From assembly GCA_905478795.1 (NCBI GenBank), contig CAJQJX010000017.1, positions 1-60,529 of the forward strand: 60,529 nt of DNA, given 5' to 3'. Below, one piece after another: positions 52,391 to 60,529 of this stretch (position 1 is the stretch's first letter; every line of letters begins with the position of its first letter). The position numbers were made by a program, and so were the translations under genes. The stretch is from an uncultured Flavobacteriales bacterium. Its GTDB lineage: Bacteria; Bacteroidota; Bacteroidia; Flavobacteriales_D; Sanyastnellaceae. Below the pieces are notes generated by a model. That model ran no database searches and had not been told where the DNA came from. It was given only the letters and a program-made list of their open reading frames with translations.

Positions 52391-53806
52391 ATGTTGACTC
52401 ACTTGAACCGCTGGGCGGTCATCCTGGCCACCCTTGCTTTGTGCCAGTCCTCCATGGGGCAAACCACAGAGTTGCTCGACGTACGCCAAGACACCCAGAT
52501 CCAAGGTCTGGCCAATACCCTGGGCATACCGAATGGCGTTCTGCCACTTGACTTTAGCGTAGCCAAGTACCGCGTCACTTACCCCATGCCTTACCTCGGA
52601 CAGACTTTTGACGTGACCGCTGCGATGTTTGTTCCAGTGGACAGCGAAGGCAATACGGTGACTTGCGCTTTACCCACCCACACCTATATGCACGGCACGA
52701 TTTTCCTGAGGGAGGCCGGGCCGTCTTACGCGGGATTCGAAGGGGAGCTGGGCTACCTCATGGCCGCCGGTGGAACCGTGACTTTGATGCCAGACTACTT
52801 GGGCCTGGGCGGAAGCGAAGACGTACTGCACCCCTATGTGCATGCCGAATCCGAAGCAGAATCCGGCATGTCATTGCTCTCAGCGGTTGTGGCGCTTCAG
52901 GACGGGCTTGGCTTCAGCTTGAATGGCCAACACTTCGTGAGCGGCTACTCCCAAGGCGGTCATGCCTCCATGGCCATGGCCAAGCGCATGCAAGAAGATC
53001 CAGATGCTGGATTTCCTTTGGCGGCCGCGGCCCCTATGAGCGGCCCCTACGATATGTCGGGAACCCAATTGCCCATGGGAATGGCGCAAGAGGAATATTC
53101 CAACCCGGCCTACTTGGCCTACACATTGCTTGCTTGGCAGCAGACCTATGGCAACCTCTTCGTGGACCTTTCCGAAATTTTTCAGGAACCCTTTGCCAGC
53201 GGATTGCCCGCCATGTTTGACGGGGAGACCCCTGTCGAAATGATCAACGACTACCTCGCGGGCCCGACCGCAGACATTGTACAGCCCGGCGCACTTGAAG
53301 GACTCATGGCCGAAGGCCATCCTTTCTTTTTGGCTGCTCAGGACAACGACCTCTATGAATGGATACCAGAAAGCCCGGTCCAGATGTACTACTGCACGCT
53401 CGATGAGCAGGTGTTTTATGAAAACGCGCTGGTCGCCGAAGCGTGGATGAACGACAACGGTGCTTCCGCTGTGACTGTAATTGATGGGGGACCACTCAAC
53501 CATGGTGGTTGCGCGTTGCTTGCCATTCTGGGCGGTACCGTTTGGATCAACAACCAAGCTGACCTCTGCGAAACATCGGGTTTGGAGGGCATTGGGCGGA
53601 GAGACTTGAGCTGGCAACCCGCTGCAGGTGGTGTATCCATTGACGGCCTCAAAGCCGGAGAAGCCTGGACGTTGTTTGGACTGAATGGCCGCATCCTGAA
53701 GCAAGGATATGCTCCAGAAGGCCAGATGTCATTGGCGGTGAATGCGGGCTTGTTCGTTCTACGAGGCGCTGAAAGTGGGGTGATCCGCATTGCTGTCGCC
53801 GAATAA
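52391..53806 (+). CDS. Secreted alpha/beta hydrolase with C-terminal sorting-like domain
   Basis: A 471-residue exported enzyme with signal MLTHLNRWAVILATLALCQS and SMGQ. The hydrolase fold shows MPDYLGLGGS, the nucleophile S187 in VSGYSQGGHASMAM, an acid candidate in CTLDEQVFYENAL and the histidine in GGPLNHGGCALL. It resembles secreted lipases of the LIP/esterase type. The last 65 residues (LSWQPAAGGVSIDGLKAGEA, WTLFGLNGRILKQGY, GLFVLRGAESG) look like a degenerate T9SS C-terminal domain without the usual VYPNP, so outer-membrane export is likely but not certain. Confidence 0.85.
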   Translation: MLTHLNRWAVILATLALCQSSMGQTTELLDVRQDTQIQGLANTLGIPNGVLPLDFSVAKYRVTYPMPYLGQTFDVTAAMFVPVDSEGNTVTCALPTHTYMHGTIFLREAGPSYAGFEGELGYLMAAGGTVTLMPDYLGLGGSEDVLHPYVHAESEAESGMSLLSAVVALQDGLGFSLNGQHFVSGYSQGGHASMAMAKRMQEDPDAGFPLAAAAPMSGPYDMSGTQLPMGMAQEEYSNPAYLAYTLLAWQQTYGNLFVDLSEIFQEPFASGLPAMFDGETPVEMINDYLAGPTADIVQPGALEGLMAEGHPFFLAAQDNDLYEWIPESPVQMYYCTLDEQVFYENALVAEAWMNDNGASAVTVIDGGPLNHGGCALLAILGGTVWINNQADLCETSGLEGIGRRDLSWQPAAGGVSIDGLKAGEAWTLFGLNGRILKQGYAPEGQMSLAVNAGLFVLRGAESGVIRIAVAE

Positions 53807-53866
53807 AACTGAACGGAGGAGCAGCTTCTTGAGGCACTCAACTTCAACAATGTGCTGAACTACTGG

Positions 53867-53898
53867 CGCCGCCCCTTCACAAGGGCGGCGTTTTTTTT
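53867..53898 (+). terminator. Intrinsic terminator after the hydrolase
   Basis: CGCCGCCC-cttcacaa-GGGCGGCG followed by eight T; strong stem, 60 bases past the stop. Confidence 0.93.
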
Positions 53899-54008
53899 CT
53901 GGCGGTGGGCCATGACAAAAGTCATCGGCAGGCTTGACCGGGCTCCATTTTCAATCATGAAAGCCCCCTCAAGTTTGGACCATGAAACAATAACAACCCC
54001 CCATCGCC

Positions 54009-54470
54009 ATGAATTTCAAATACTCCTCCCTCCTCCTCGCTTCTATCGCGCTGCTCGCCTCTACCTCTGTATCCGCCCAGTGCAAGAAGTTTTCTAAGAA
54101 ACGGGTCATCAGCACCATCCAAGGAAAACAGAGCATCGACCAAATCACATCGGGCACGCTGGGCCGCGGAGAAAGTGCTGCTGCTTTGATCGAAGTCACC
54201 ACAACCGGTGAAGTGGACCTCATCATCAGCACCCACCCCAATCTGGGTGAAGTCACCTACAATGTTGTGACCACCAATGGCCAATCTCTGGCCTCAGGAT
54301 CGTCGCGCGGAAGCATCGCACGGCTGCCCATTTCTGTAGAGGCTCACAGCGACATCATCGTGCACGTTCAATCCGAAAAGACGAGCAGTGCCTATACCCC
54401 AATCGGCTGCGTGGCCATGGCCACGACGAAGGTGATCCCCAACGAAATGGACATTCTAACGGGCGAATAA
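54009..54470 (+). CDS. Secreted protein of unknown function
   Basis: A 153-residue protein with a clear signal peptide (MNFKYSSLLLASIALLASTS, cut near VSAQ). The mature part has a beta-rich pattern (STHPNLGEVTYNVVTTNGQS, ISVEAHSDIIVHVQSEKTSS) with two cysteines, one at each end. No family recognised; it looks like a small periplasmic or secreted beta-sandwich. A degenerate box CAAGTTTG (53970-53977) lies about 31 bases upstream. Confidence 0.7.
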   Translation: MNFKYSSLLLASIALLASTSVSAQCKKFSKKRVISTIQGKQSIDQITSGTLGRGESAAALIEVTTTGEVDLIISTHPNLGEVTYNVVTTNGQSLASGSSRGSIARLPISVEAHSDIIVHVQSEKTSSAYTPIGCVAMATTKVIPNEMDILTGE

Positions 54471-54491
54471 TGGCTGCTTTTACCCTCCCCT

Positions 54492-54540
54492 GAAGGGGCG
54501 GACGTTTGGGGCAAGTTGTCCGAAGCGTTTCCGCCCCTTC
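54492..54540. terminator. Long inverted repeat between convergent genes
   Basis: GAAGGGGCGGA and TCCGCCCCTTC form an 11-pair stem with a 27-base loop between the secreted protein and the cysteine desulfurase. No T-run, so terminator function is uncertain. Confidence 0.4.
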
Positions 54541-54564
54541 TGTATGGGGACGATTCGGAAAAGG

Positions 54565-55710
54565 TCAGACTAAAACGGCTGCTGAACGGATACGGCTCAC
54601 CGCTTTTAGCGCATGCCCGATGCAGTCTGCTGTGGTCAGGCGGCTGAACGAAAACCGAATCGATGTCCTGCCTTCTTCGTGCAGTCCAAGGGAAGACAGC
54701 ACATGAGAAGGTTGGGGACTTCCGCTGGAGCAAGCACTCCCCCCTGAGCATGCCACCCCTTCCAAATCCAAGAGAAACAACATCATCCCGTTTTTCTCGT
54801 GGGCGGGGAAGTTTGCGCTCAACACTGTATACAGACTGTCACTCCGATCAGAATTCGCGTTGAAGCGAACGCCAGGAACACTTTCCTTCAAACCTTCCGC
54901 CAAGGCAGTTTTCAGACTTTGAATATGGGCGGCATGTGACTCCATGCTGGTGATGGACAGCTCAATGGCCTTGGCCAAACCGATGATACCAATGAGGTTT
55001 TCGGTTCCGCCCCGCATGGCACGCTCTTGGCTGCCGCCGATGATGTGCGCCCCAATGCGGTGACCGTCTTTCACATAGAGGAAGCCTGCCCCCTTGGGGC
55101 CGTGAAGTTTGTGTGCACTGCAAGCCGCAAAGTCGATGGGCATGTTGCCCAAATCCATGGGGTAATGTCCCATGGTCTGCACCGTATCTGAATGAAACAG
55201 CGCACCGTGATCCCAACAACACTGGCCTATGGCCATGATGTCTTGTAAAATGCCGACCTCATTGTTTCCGTGCATAACGGACACCAAGGTTGGAACCCCG
55301 TCCGAAAGGGTGGCGGCGAGGTGTTGCAGGTCTACCCTTCCAGTGCTGTCTAGCTGCAGCATGCCGCAGGTCACGCCTTCCCTATGCCCCAAATGCTCCG
55401 CTGTTTTTAGCACTGCACTGTGCTCGGTGGCGCAAGTCAAAATGCGCTGGCACCCCAATTGATCGACACCCGCATGCAGCGCCATATTGTCTGCTTCTGT
55501 TCCGCCACTGGTGAAACAAATGGTTCTGGGTTCGACACCAAGGTATTCCGCAATCTGTCGGCGTGACTGCTCAATGGCCGTCTTGGTCCGCCGACCAAAC
55601 TGATGTGTCGACGATGGATTTCCGAAATGATCCCGCATGTAGGGGAGCATGGCCTCAATCACCTCAGGTAACATGGGTGTTGTGGCAGCGTTATCAAGGT
55701 ACACGTTCAT
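54565..55710 (-). CDS. Cysteine desulfurase (NifS/IscS type)
   Basis: PLP enzyme that takes sulfur from cysteine for Fe-S clusters and thio-modifications. 381 residues: VYLDNAATTPMLPEVIEAM, HFGNPSSTHQFGR, CFTSGGTEADNMALH, CATEHSAVLKTAEHLG, MHGNNEVGILQD, the PLP lysine K201 in CSAHKLHGPKG, and the catalytic cysteine near C327 in ACSSGSPQPSHVL. 75 bases downstream of the glmM-type gene on the same strand. No iscU or suf genes are adjacent. Confidence 0.95.
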   Translation of the reverse strand: MNVYLDNAATTPMLPEVIEAMLPYMRDHFGNPSSTHQFGRRTKTAIEQSRRQIAEYLGVEPRTICFTSGGTEADNMALHAGVDQLGCQRILTCATEHSAVLKTAEHLGHREGVTCGMLQLDSTGRVDLQHLAATLSDGVPTLVSVMHGNNEVGILQDIMAIGQCCWDHGALFHSDTVQTMGHYPMDLGNMPIDFAACSAHKLHGPKGAGFLYVKDGHRIGAHIIGGSQERAMRGGTENLIGIIGLAKAIELSITSMESHAAHIQSLKTALAEGLKESVPGVRFNANSDRSDSLYTVLSANFPAHEKNGMMLFLLDLEGVACSGGSACSSGSPQPSHVLSSLGLHEEGRTSIRFSFSRLTTADCIGHALKAVSRIRSAAVLV

Positions 55711-55785
55711 TGCGTGGTCTTCTTGGATCGGTTCTGAAAACTAAAAATAGTTCACGAAGCCCGGTTGCCCGGCACCGGCAGCAGA

Positions 55786-57174
55786 TTAGGCACAGGACAA
55801 CAGCTTATCGCGGTAAGTATTGACCAAGGCCATGGCAGCCTCCTGGGAGCCCGCTTCCGCATAAACCCGAACGATGGGCTCCGTATTGGATTTGCGCAAA
55901 TGAACCCAGCCTTCTGGCAAATCCAACTTCACTCCGTCGATGGTGGAAGGCGACAAACTGTCGACTTCCTTGGCAAAAGTGTTCAGCAAAGCGTCCACAT
56001 CCCACGCTGGATCTAAATCGATTTTGGCTTTCACCATCTCGTAGTGCGGATATCCAGATCTCATGTCCGAAACCGCCCCCCCGCGGTGGGCGAGATGGGA
56101 AAGGAACAACGCGATGCCCACCAAGGCGTCGCGCCCGGCGTGAAGGGTGGGGTAAATGACCCCTCCATTGCCCTCTCCACCGATAATAGCCGCCGTTTCT
56201 GTCATGGCATTCACCACATTGACCTCGCCCACGGCACTGGCTGTGTAGGTCTGACCATGTGATGCCGCCACATCCCGCAGCGCTCGGGTTGAACTCAAAT
56301 TGCTCACCACCGAACCTGGGGTATGCGAAAGGATGTAATCGGCTACGGCCACGAGGGTGTATTCCTCTCCAAACATGCTGCCGTCCTCGCAGACAAAAGC
56401 CAATCTGTCCACGTCAGGGTCTACCGTAATGCCCAGATGACAATCGTTCTCCGCCACCGCTGCAGACAATGCCGTCAAATGCTCCGGACGGGGTTCTGGA
56501 TTGTGCGGAAAACGACCGTGAGGCTCACAGTACAATTCCACCACATCTGTCACCCCAAGTGCATGGAGCAGCTTTGGAACGGCGATGCCGCCCGTGCTGT
56601 TGACCGCATCCACTGCCACCTTAAAGCCGGCTTTGGACACGGCATCCCGGTCTACGAGATCCAAATCCAAGATGGCCTGGATGTGGGCATCGATCCATCC
56701 ATCATGCGACGAGACTGAACCCAAGTCTTCCACGGCTGCGAATGAATGGGGCAGCGCAGACCTTCTAATGACCTCCGCCCCTGCTTCGGCAGAAATAAAA
56801 GCCCCTTGTGCATCCAAGAGCTTCAAGGCATTCCATTGGACAGGGTTGTGTGAGGCGGTCAAGATGATGCCGCCATCGGCGCCTTCACCGATGACCGCCA
56901 TCTCTACGGTCGGGGTGGTAGACAAGCCCAAATCGATCACATCGATGCCCATTCCCATCAGCGTTCCTGTCACCAACCGCTGCACCATGTCTCCGGAAGG
57001 ACGGGCGTCTCGGCCGACGACCACTTTTGGGCGCTCCGTTCCCGCATTCAGGTTGCTGAGAATCCAACTCCCGTAACCCTGGGTTGCCCTGACGATATCG
57101 GGCGGTGTCAGGTTGTCTTCCTCAGGACCGCCAATGGTGCCTCGAAATCCCGAAATGCTGCGGATAAATGTCAT
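55786..57174 (-). CDS. glmM: Phosphoglucosamine mutase / phosphohexomutase (GlmM-like)
   Basis: A 462-residue alpha-D-phosphohexomutase. FIRSISGFRGTIGG is the N-terminal RGTxG motif, VVGRDARPSGDM, the phosphoserine S108 in LTASHNPVQWNALKLL, the metal loop VDPDVDRLAFVCEDG, GEGNGGVIYPTLHAGRDAL (sugar specificity loop) and LRKSNTEPIVRVYAE (phosphate-binding). The GEGNGG variant fits glucosamine mutase, but phosphomannomutase activity is possible. ATG 57174 is supported by TACTTTTG four bases upstream; longer starts lack the motif order. Confidence 0.92.
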   Translation of the reverse strand: MTFIRSISGFRGTIGGPEEDNLTPPDIVRATQGYGSWILSNLNAGTERPKVVVGRDARPSGDMVQRLVTGTLMGMGIDVIDLGLSTTPTVEMAVIGEGADGGIILTASHNPVQWNALKLLDAQGAFISAEAGAEVIRRSALPHSFAAVEDLGSVSSHDGWIDAHIQAILDLDLVDRDAVSKAGFKVAVDAVNSTGGIAVPKLLHALGVTDVVELYCEPHGRFPHNPEPRPEHLTALSAAVAENDCHLGITVDPDVDRLAFVCEDGSMFGEEYTLVAVADYILSHTPGSVVSNLSSTRALRDVAASHGQTYTASAVGEVNVVNAMTETAAIIGGEGNGGVIYPTLHAGRDALVGIALFLSHLAHRGGAVSDMRSGYPHYEMVKAKIDLDPAWDVDALLNTFAKEVDSLSPSTIDGVKLDLPEGWVHLRKSNTEPIVRVYAEAGSQEAAMALVNTYRDKLLSCA

Positions 57175-57178
57175 AGGA

Positions 57179-57186
57179 CAAAAGTA
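57179..57186 (-). promoter_or_regulatory. TACTTTTG -7 box four bases before glmM
   Basis: Exact TAnnTTTG on the minus strand ending four bases before the ATG; leaderless transcript predicted. Confidence 0.55.
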
Positions 57187-57252
57187 ACTCCGCGCGTCGC
57201 CAACGAATACGAAATAAGGAACGCATCCTACAGAATAGCCGGAGCAATGCCA

Positions 57253-57260
57253 CATCTTTG
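57253..57260 (+). promoter_or_regulatory. CATCTTTG box in the gap before the TPR gene
   Basis: One mismatch from TAnnTTTG; leader of about 96 bases to ATG 57357. The 182-base gap also holds the glmM promoter. Confidence 0.3.
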
Positions 57261-57356
57261 GGCACTGCGTGGAGGAAACCGATCCAAGATGTTCAAAACA
57301 CCCGGATCAAATTGGATGCCTACACAAAAACAGGAACCTAGTTTTAGGGGAGATTG

Positions 57357-58775
57357 ATGCACGACGAGGAACTCAACGAACACGACTCACAAGAATTGGC
57401 TGGAATCGTAGAACGATATGAAGCCATGACTGCTTCTGGTGCTTCTGTTTTTTTCGACCTCGTGGAGCTTGAATCCCTGATTGAGCACTACCTGCACCAT
57501 GGCAGAAGCCGCAGTGCACAGGAGGTTCTGAAGTTTGCGAAGGGACTCTACCCAGAGAGCCTCAACCTCAAACTCAGAGAGGCCCAGATAATGGCGGGGT
57601 CGGGCAACTTTAAGCGGGCCATTCCCCAATTGCGCCAATTGTTGGCTTTCGAGCCCACCAACGACGAAATCCACCTCACGCTGGCGACGCTGTATTCACA
57701 GATGTCTCAGCATCAGGAAGCCATTCACCATTACAGGCAAGCCTTAGACCTTGGAGATGCTGCCTTCCGGAGTGACCTCTACATCGACATCGCGCTGGAA
57801 TACGAAAACATTGGCCATTGGACCCATGCCATCGAGGTGCTGAATGAAGCGCTTCTGGACAATCCGGAGAATGAAACGGCCCTGCATGAACTGGGCTTCT
57901 GCTTTGAATCCATTGGCATGAGCGAGGATGCCATCGGTGTCTTTCAGTCATTTGTAGACCGTCACCCTTACAGTTGTCCTGGCTGGTACAATCTTGGCAA
58001 TGTCTTTCAGCGCACAGGAAAGTATCCTCGGGCGATCGAGGCTTACGAGTACGCCCTGGTCATTGACGAAGGATTCAGCCCTGCATTGCTGCAAAAAGCC
58101 GCTTCGCTGACCATGATGGAGGACTATACGGAAGCCTTGGAATGCTACCGTGAATCCTTATTGATGGATGCCCCTCAAGCCAACATCTACACGTTGATGG
58201 GGGAGTGTAAAGAACGTCTCGGCGCGCTCTCCGAAGCTGAGGAATACTATTACTTCGCCCTCGATTTGGATGCTGAATTTTCCGACGCGCACGTGGGCTT
58301 GGGTGTCACATCTGAGATGCGAAAAGACTGGACATCCAGCAAGAAGCACTTTGAAAAGGCGCTGGCTTTAGAGCCGGAAAACGTAGAGTATCACATTCTC
58401 CTCGGCGGCGTTCTCAGAAAAATCGGAATGCACGACGAGGCGGGCCTGATTTATGCCAATGCGCTTCTCTTAGAACCTGACAACTTGGAGGTTTTCCTCG
58501 AAGCTGCCGACAATCTGCAGAAAGATGACAGGCACGATGAAGCCCTCTCTTTATTGAACGGAGCGCCGTCATCGGCCGCACCCGACCCCTTATTGGTGTG
58601 CCGAAGATTTGTCAGCTTGTACAGCCTGGGTCAAACCAAGCAGGCCTACACTTTACTTGATGCTTCGTTGGAAAACACACCCGACCTTTGCACCACGCTG
58701 GTTGAATTGTTTCCAGGCATCGCACAAGATGCAGAATTCAGTCTGCGTGTTTTGAACGCCCCAAAAAACCAATGA
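57357..58775 (+). CDS. Tetratricopeptide repeat protein
   Basis: A 472-residue soluble protein made almost entirely of TPR units: NLKLREAQIMAGSGNFKRAI, IHLTLATLYSQMSQHQEAIH, LHELGFCFESIGMSEDAIGV, CPGWYNLGNVFQRTGKYPRA, SDAHVGLGVTSEMRKDWTSS. No signal peptide, so it is cytoplasmic. Such proteins are scaffolds; the partner is unknown. Its TGA overlaps the comA ATG (ATGA at 58772-58775), so it belongs to the ComA operon. ATG 57357 is preferred over TTG 57354. Confidence 0.9.
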   Translation: MHDEELNEHDSQELAGIVERYEAMTASGASVFFDLVELESLIEHYLHHGRSRSAQEVLKFAKGLYPESLNLKLREAQIMAGSGNFKRAIPQLRQLLAFEPTNDEIHLTLATLYSQMSQHQEAIHHYRQALDLGDAAFRSDLYIDIALEYENIGHWTHAIEVLNEALLDNPENETALHELGFCFESIGMSEDAIGVFQSFVDRHPYSCPGWYNLGNVFQRTGKYPRAIEAYEYALVIDEGFSPALLQKAASLTMMEDYTEALECYRESLLMDAPQANIYTLMGECKERLGALSEAEEYYYFALDLDAEFSDAHVGLGVTSEMRKDWTSSKKHFEKALALEPENVEYHILLGGVLRKIGMHDEAGLIYANALLLEPDNLEVFLEAADNLQKDDRHDEALSLLNGAPSSAAPDPLLVCRRFVSLYSLGQTKQAYTLLDASLENTPDLCTTLVELFPGIAQDAEFSLRVLNAPKNQ

Positions 58776-59575
58776 ATTTCCCTCTTCCCCATTTGCCCGA
58801 GCGTACCACAAGACCTCGGGCACATGGTCTTACCATGGTCATGGACAAAGGCCTCAGCCTGCGTGAGGCAGAAGACCTGATTTCCATCTCAGGAGATAAG
58901 ATTGACTTCCTCAAGCTCGGTTTTGGCACGAGCATGTTCACACCGAATCTCAAGGAGAAGGTCAAGCTCTACAGAGACTCTGGAATGCATGTGTATTGTG
59001 GTGGAACCTTATTCGAGGCTTTTCTCGTCCGCAACAACTTGGATGACTACCTCAAGTTCATCGACCAGAACGGCATCGGCTGCCTCGAAATCAGCGATGG
59101 TTCCATGGTGATCGATCACGACTACAAATGCGAGTTGATCCATCGCCTCAAGAAGGATTTCAAAGTGCTTTCCGAAGTGGGTTCAAAAGAGGAGGGCATC
59201 CTCATTTCGCCTGCCAAGTGGATCCGCATGATGCGGAACGAATTGGATGCGGGATCCTTCAAAGTGATCGCGGAAGCACGTGAAAGTGGAACGGTGGGCA
59301 TCTACCGGCCCAATGGCTCTGCCCACACACAACTCATCCGCAAAATCCTATCCAAGGTGGACCTCGAGGACATCTTGTGGGAGGCTCCAAAAAAGGAGCA
59401 ACAGGTATGGTTCATCAAGCAGTTTGGCGCCAATGTGAACCTTGGAAACATCGGCCCTGCAGACATCATACCACTCGAATGCTTGCGCGTAGGACTCCGA
59501 GGAGATACCTTCTTTCACTTCTTGCCTGAGGAGCTCAAGCAAGACGTTCTACAACAAGAAATAGAATCAGAGTGA
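58772..59575 (+). CDS. comA: Phosphosulfolactate synthase (ComA family)
   Basis: A 267-residue TIM-barrel protein of the ComA family, which adds sulfite to phosphoenolpyruvate to make phosphosulfolactate. Family blocks: HGLTMVMDKGLSLREAEDLI, IDFLKLGFGTSMFT, VYCGGTLFEAFLVRNNLDDY, CLEISDGSMVI, VLSEVGSKEEGILISPAKWI and EARESGTVGIYRPNGSAH. In archaea it serves coenzyme M; in Bacteroidota lacking that pathway it probably feeds cysteate and capnine-type sulfonolipids, which is inference. Coupled at both ends: ATGA with the TPR gene and TGATG with the rhodanese. Confidence 0.9.
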   Translation: MNFPLPHLPERTTRPRAHGLTMVMDKGLSLREAEDLISISGDKIDFLKLGFGTSMFTPNLKEKVKLYRDSGMHVYCGGTLFEAFLVRNNLDDYLKFIDQNGIGCLEISDGSMVIDHDYKCELIHRLKKDFKVLSEVGSKEEGILISPAKWIRMMRNELDAGSFKVIAEARESGTVGIYRPNGSAHTQLIRKILSKVDLEDILWEAPKKEQQVWFIKQFGANVNLGNIGPADIIPLECLRVGLRGDTFFHFLPEELKQDVLQQEIESE

Positions 59576-59892
59576 TGAAAGAAATCGACGTTCAAGAGCT
59601 CAAGGCTTGGCGCGATAACAACACGGCTCACCAACTCGTGGACGTCCGCGAAGCCTATGAGTATGAGGCTGGCAACCTCGGTGGGGAGCACATCCCCATG
59701 GGCGATGTTCTCGGGCGTCATACCGAACTGCGACGAGACATCCCCGTCGTACTCCAATGCAGGTCTGGAGGCCGGTCGGCAGCCTTACTTACCGCCCTAG
59801 AAGACCATTACCAAATGGACAACCTGTACAATCTAAAAGGGGGGGCTCAGGCTTGGTCTGACCAAGTGGATGGCACTGTAGAAGTAGCTTGA
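59575..59892 (+). CDS. Single-domain rhodanese
   Basis: A 105-residue rhodanese-like sulfurtransferase: HQLVDVREAYEYEAGNLGGE and the catalytic loop VVLQCRSGGRSAALL with C62. The ATG at 59575 shares a base with the comA stop. In this place it might supply or detoxify sulfur for the sulfonate step, but that is inferred from context only; single-domain rhodaneses have many roles. Confidence 0.92.
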   Translation: MKEIDVQELKAWRDNNTAHQLVDVREAYEYEAGNLGGEHIPMGDVLGRHTELRRDIPVVLQCRSGGRSAALLTALEDHYQMDNLYNLKGGAQAWSDQVDGTVEVA

Positions 59893-59894
59893 GC

Positions 59895-60529
59895 ATGAAC
59901 AGCCGCCGCAATGCGAAAGCTTGGGCCCAACTTGGGTTGCGCGGCATGGCCATGGGAGCAGCCGATTTGGTTCCTGGCGTGAGTGGTGGCACAGTGGCCT
60001 TCATTGCAGGCATTTATGAAGAACTGCTCGACACGCTGGGTGGTTTGGGCTTTGGCACCTTCATCCATCTGTTTAAAGAGGGGCCCGTTGCCACCTGGAA
60101 GAAGTACAACCTGGGTTTTTTGGCCGCACTCGTTGTGGGCATTGGCCTGTCTGTGTTGCTGCTTGCTGGCGCACTGCACCATTTGCTCGAACATCACCCT
60201 GTCTTACTCTGGGCCTTTTTCTTCGGCCTCGTCGCTGCCAGCATCCCTTTCATGCTGCGGGACATTCCCAGGAGCGCATTTAAAGGCCCCGTGCTGGTCT
60301 TGTTGTTCGCAGGTGCAGGCATCGCTTGGTGGCTCACTGGACTTCCCCCGTTGATGCAAGGCAACCACCCGGCTTTTCTTTTTGGATCGGGAGCCATTGC
60401 CATTTGTGCCATGATCTTGCCAGGCATCAGTGGTTCTTTTATCCTGGTCATTCTCGGAGCCTATTCATCGGTGATCGGCGCATTGAAGTCCTTTGATGTT
60501 TTGCGCATTGTTGCTTTTGCATCAGGAGC
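59895..60529 (+). CDS. DUF368 membrane transporter, 3' truncated
   Basis: Starts at ATG 59895, two bases after the rhodanese stop, and stays open to the window end (211 full codons). GLRGMAMGAADLVPGVSGGT and AICAMILPGISGSFILVILG are the two inverted DUF368 motifs. The family was recently linked to recycling of undecaprenyl phosphate across the membrane (PopT), a cell-wall and glycan carrier. The last part of the protein lies outside the window. It forms the end of the visible TPR-comA-rhodanese operon. Confidence 0.93.
   Translation, partial: MNSRRNAKAWAQLGLRGMAMGAADLVPGVSGGTVAFIAGIYEELLDTLGGLGFGTFIHLFKEGPVATWKKYNLGFLAALVVGIGLSVLLLAGALHHLLEHHPVLLWAFFFGLVAASIPFMLRDIPRSAFKGPVLVLLFAGAGIAWWLTGLPPLMQGNHPAFLFGSGAIAICAMILPGISGSFILVILGAYSSVIGALKSFDVLRIVAFASG

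Noticed and set aside
55739-55752. Inverted repeat AACTA-AAAA-TAGTT between glmM and the cysteine desulfurase
   Set aside because: Only five-base arms of low complexity; not enough to call a terminator or operator.
1-60529. CRISPR arrays, tRNA or rRNA genes, insertion sequences, phage or toxin-antitoxin and restriction systems
   Set aside because: Looked for on both strands; no repeat-spacer pattern, no tRNA-like cloverleaf in the gaps, no transposase, integrase or nuclease-methylase pair found.

Overview
The window comes from the chromosome of a GC-rich member of the Bacteroidota, most likely a free-living (possibly marine) Flavobacteriales-type lineage. The reasons are: secreted proteins with type IX secretion (T9SS) C-terminal signatures and the GCTDPxAxNYDPxAxxDDGSC-type motif; a complete-looking run of menaquinone genes; promoter boxes of the Bacteroidota form TAnnTTTG; almost no Shine-Dalgarno sequences; PadR/PspC, DUF3078, DUF3127, GH3 and ComA genes typical of the group; and a phosphosulfolactate synthase as used for sulfonolipids. 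No rRNA, tRNA, CRISPR array, phage or insertion sequence was seen. Taxonomy is inferred from gene content only.

Layout. 1-3.85 kb: the end of a T9SS-secreted protein, a lipoprotein, a family 2 glycosyltransferase, an RNA polymerase sigma factor and the 16S rRNA methyltransferase rsmG. 4.06-11.2 kb: a tightly packed menaquinone operon (thioesterase, menF, menD, menB, menA, menC, menE), mostly joined by ATGA overlaps, followed by rdgB. 11.9-14.6 kb: accA and an OmpA-like/TPR lipoprotein. 14.7-18.4 kb (minus strand): padR-pspC and sppA-trmH. 18.5-22.1 kb: folK with a coupled deoxynucleoside kinase, sucD on the minus strand, mnmE. 22.2-29.5 kb: a CIA30 protein, a TonB-dependent receptor, a DUF3078 protein, fabD, an MFS exporter. 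29.6-32.2 kb: a small unknown protein, a GH3-type acyl-adenylating enzyme and a second deoxynucleoside kinase. 32.3-36.5 kb (minus strand): YceI lipoprotein, membrane pyrophosphatase, pyruvate dehydrogenase E1 beta. 36.6-43.5 kb: etfB-etfA, a bifunctional-nuclease/UVR protein, nucleoside transporter, purE, flavin reductase, DUF3127, short-chain fatty acid transporter. 43.7-50.7 kb: one gene for a 2329-residue modular secreted protein. 50.7-54.5 kb: M16 peptidase, secreted alpha/beta hydrolase, small secreted protein. 54.6-57.2 kb (minus strand): cysteine desulfurase and glmM-type phosphohexomutase. 57.4 kb to the end: TPR protein, ComA, rhodanese and a DUF368 transporter cut by the window edge.

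Most of the window is housekeeping and respiratory metabolism: menaquinone, electron-transfer flavoprotein, PDH, succinyl-CoA synthetase, proton-pumping pyrophosphatase and fatty acid synthesis (accA, fabD). The parts most worth a second look are the giant modular protein and its upstream palindromes, the repeated placement of a TAnnTTTG-like box only 4-6 bases before start codons (implying leaderless mRNAs), the relocated ion-gate glutamate in the pyrophosphatase, the ComA-rhodanese-DUF368 cluster, the PadR inverted repeat, and a DUF3127 protein with an SSB-like tail. I did not find a clear-cut new multi-gene defence or mobile system here.
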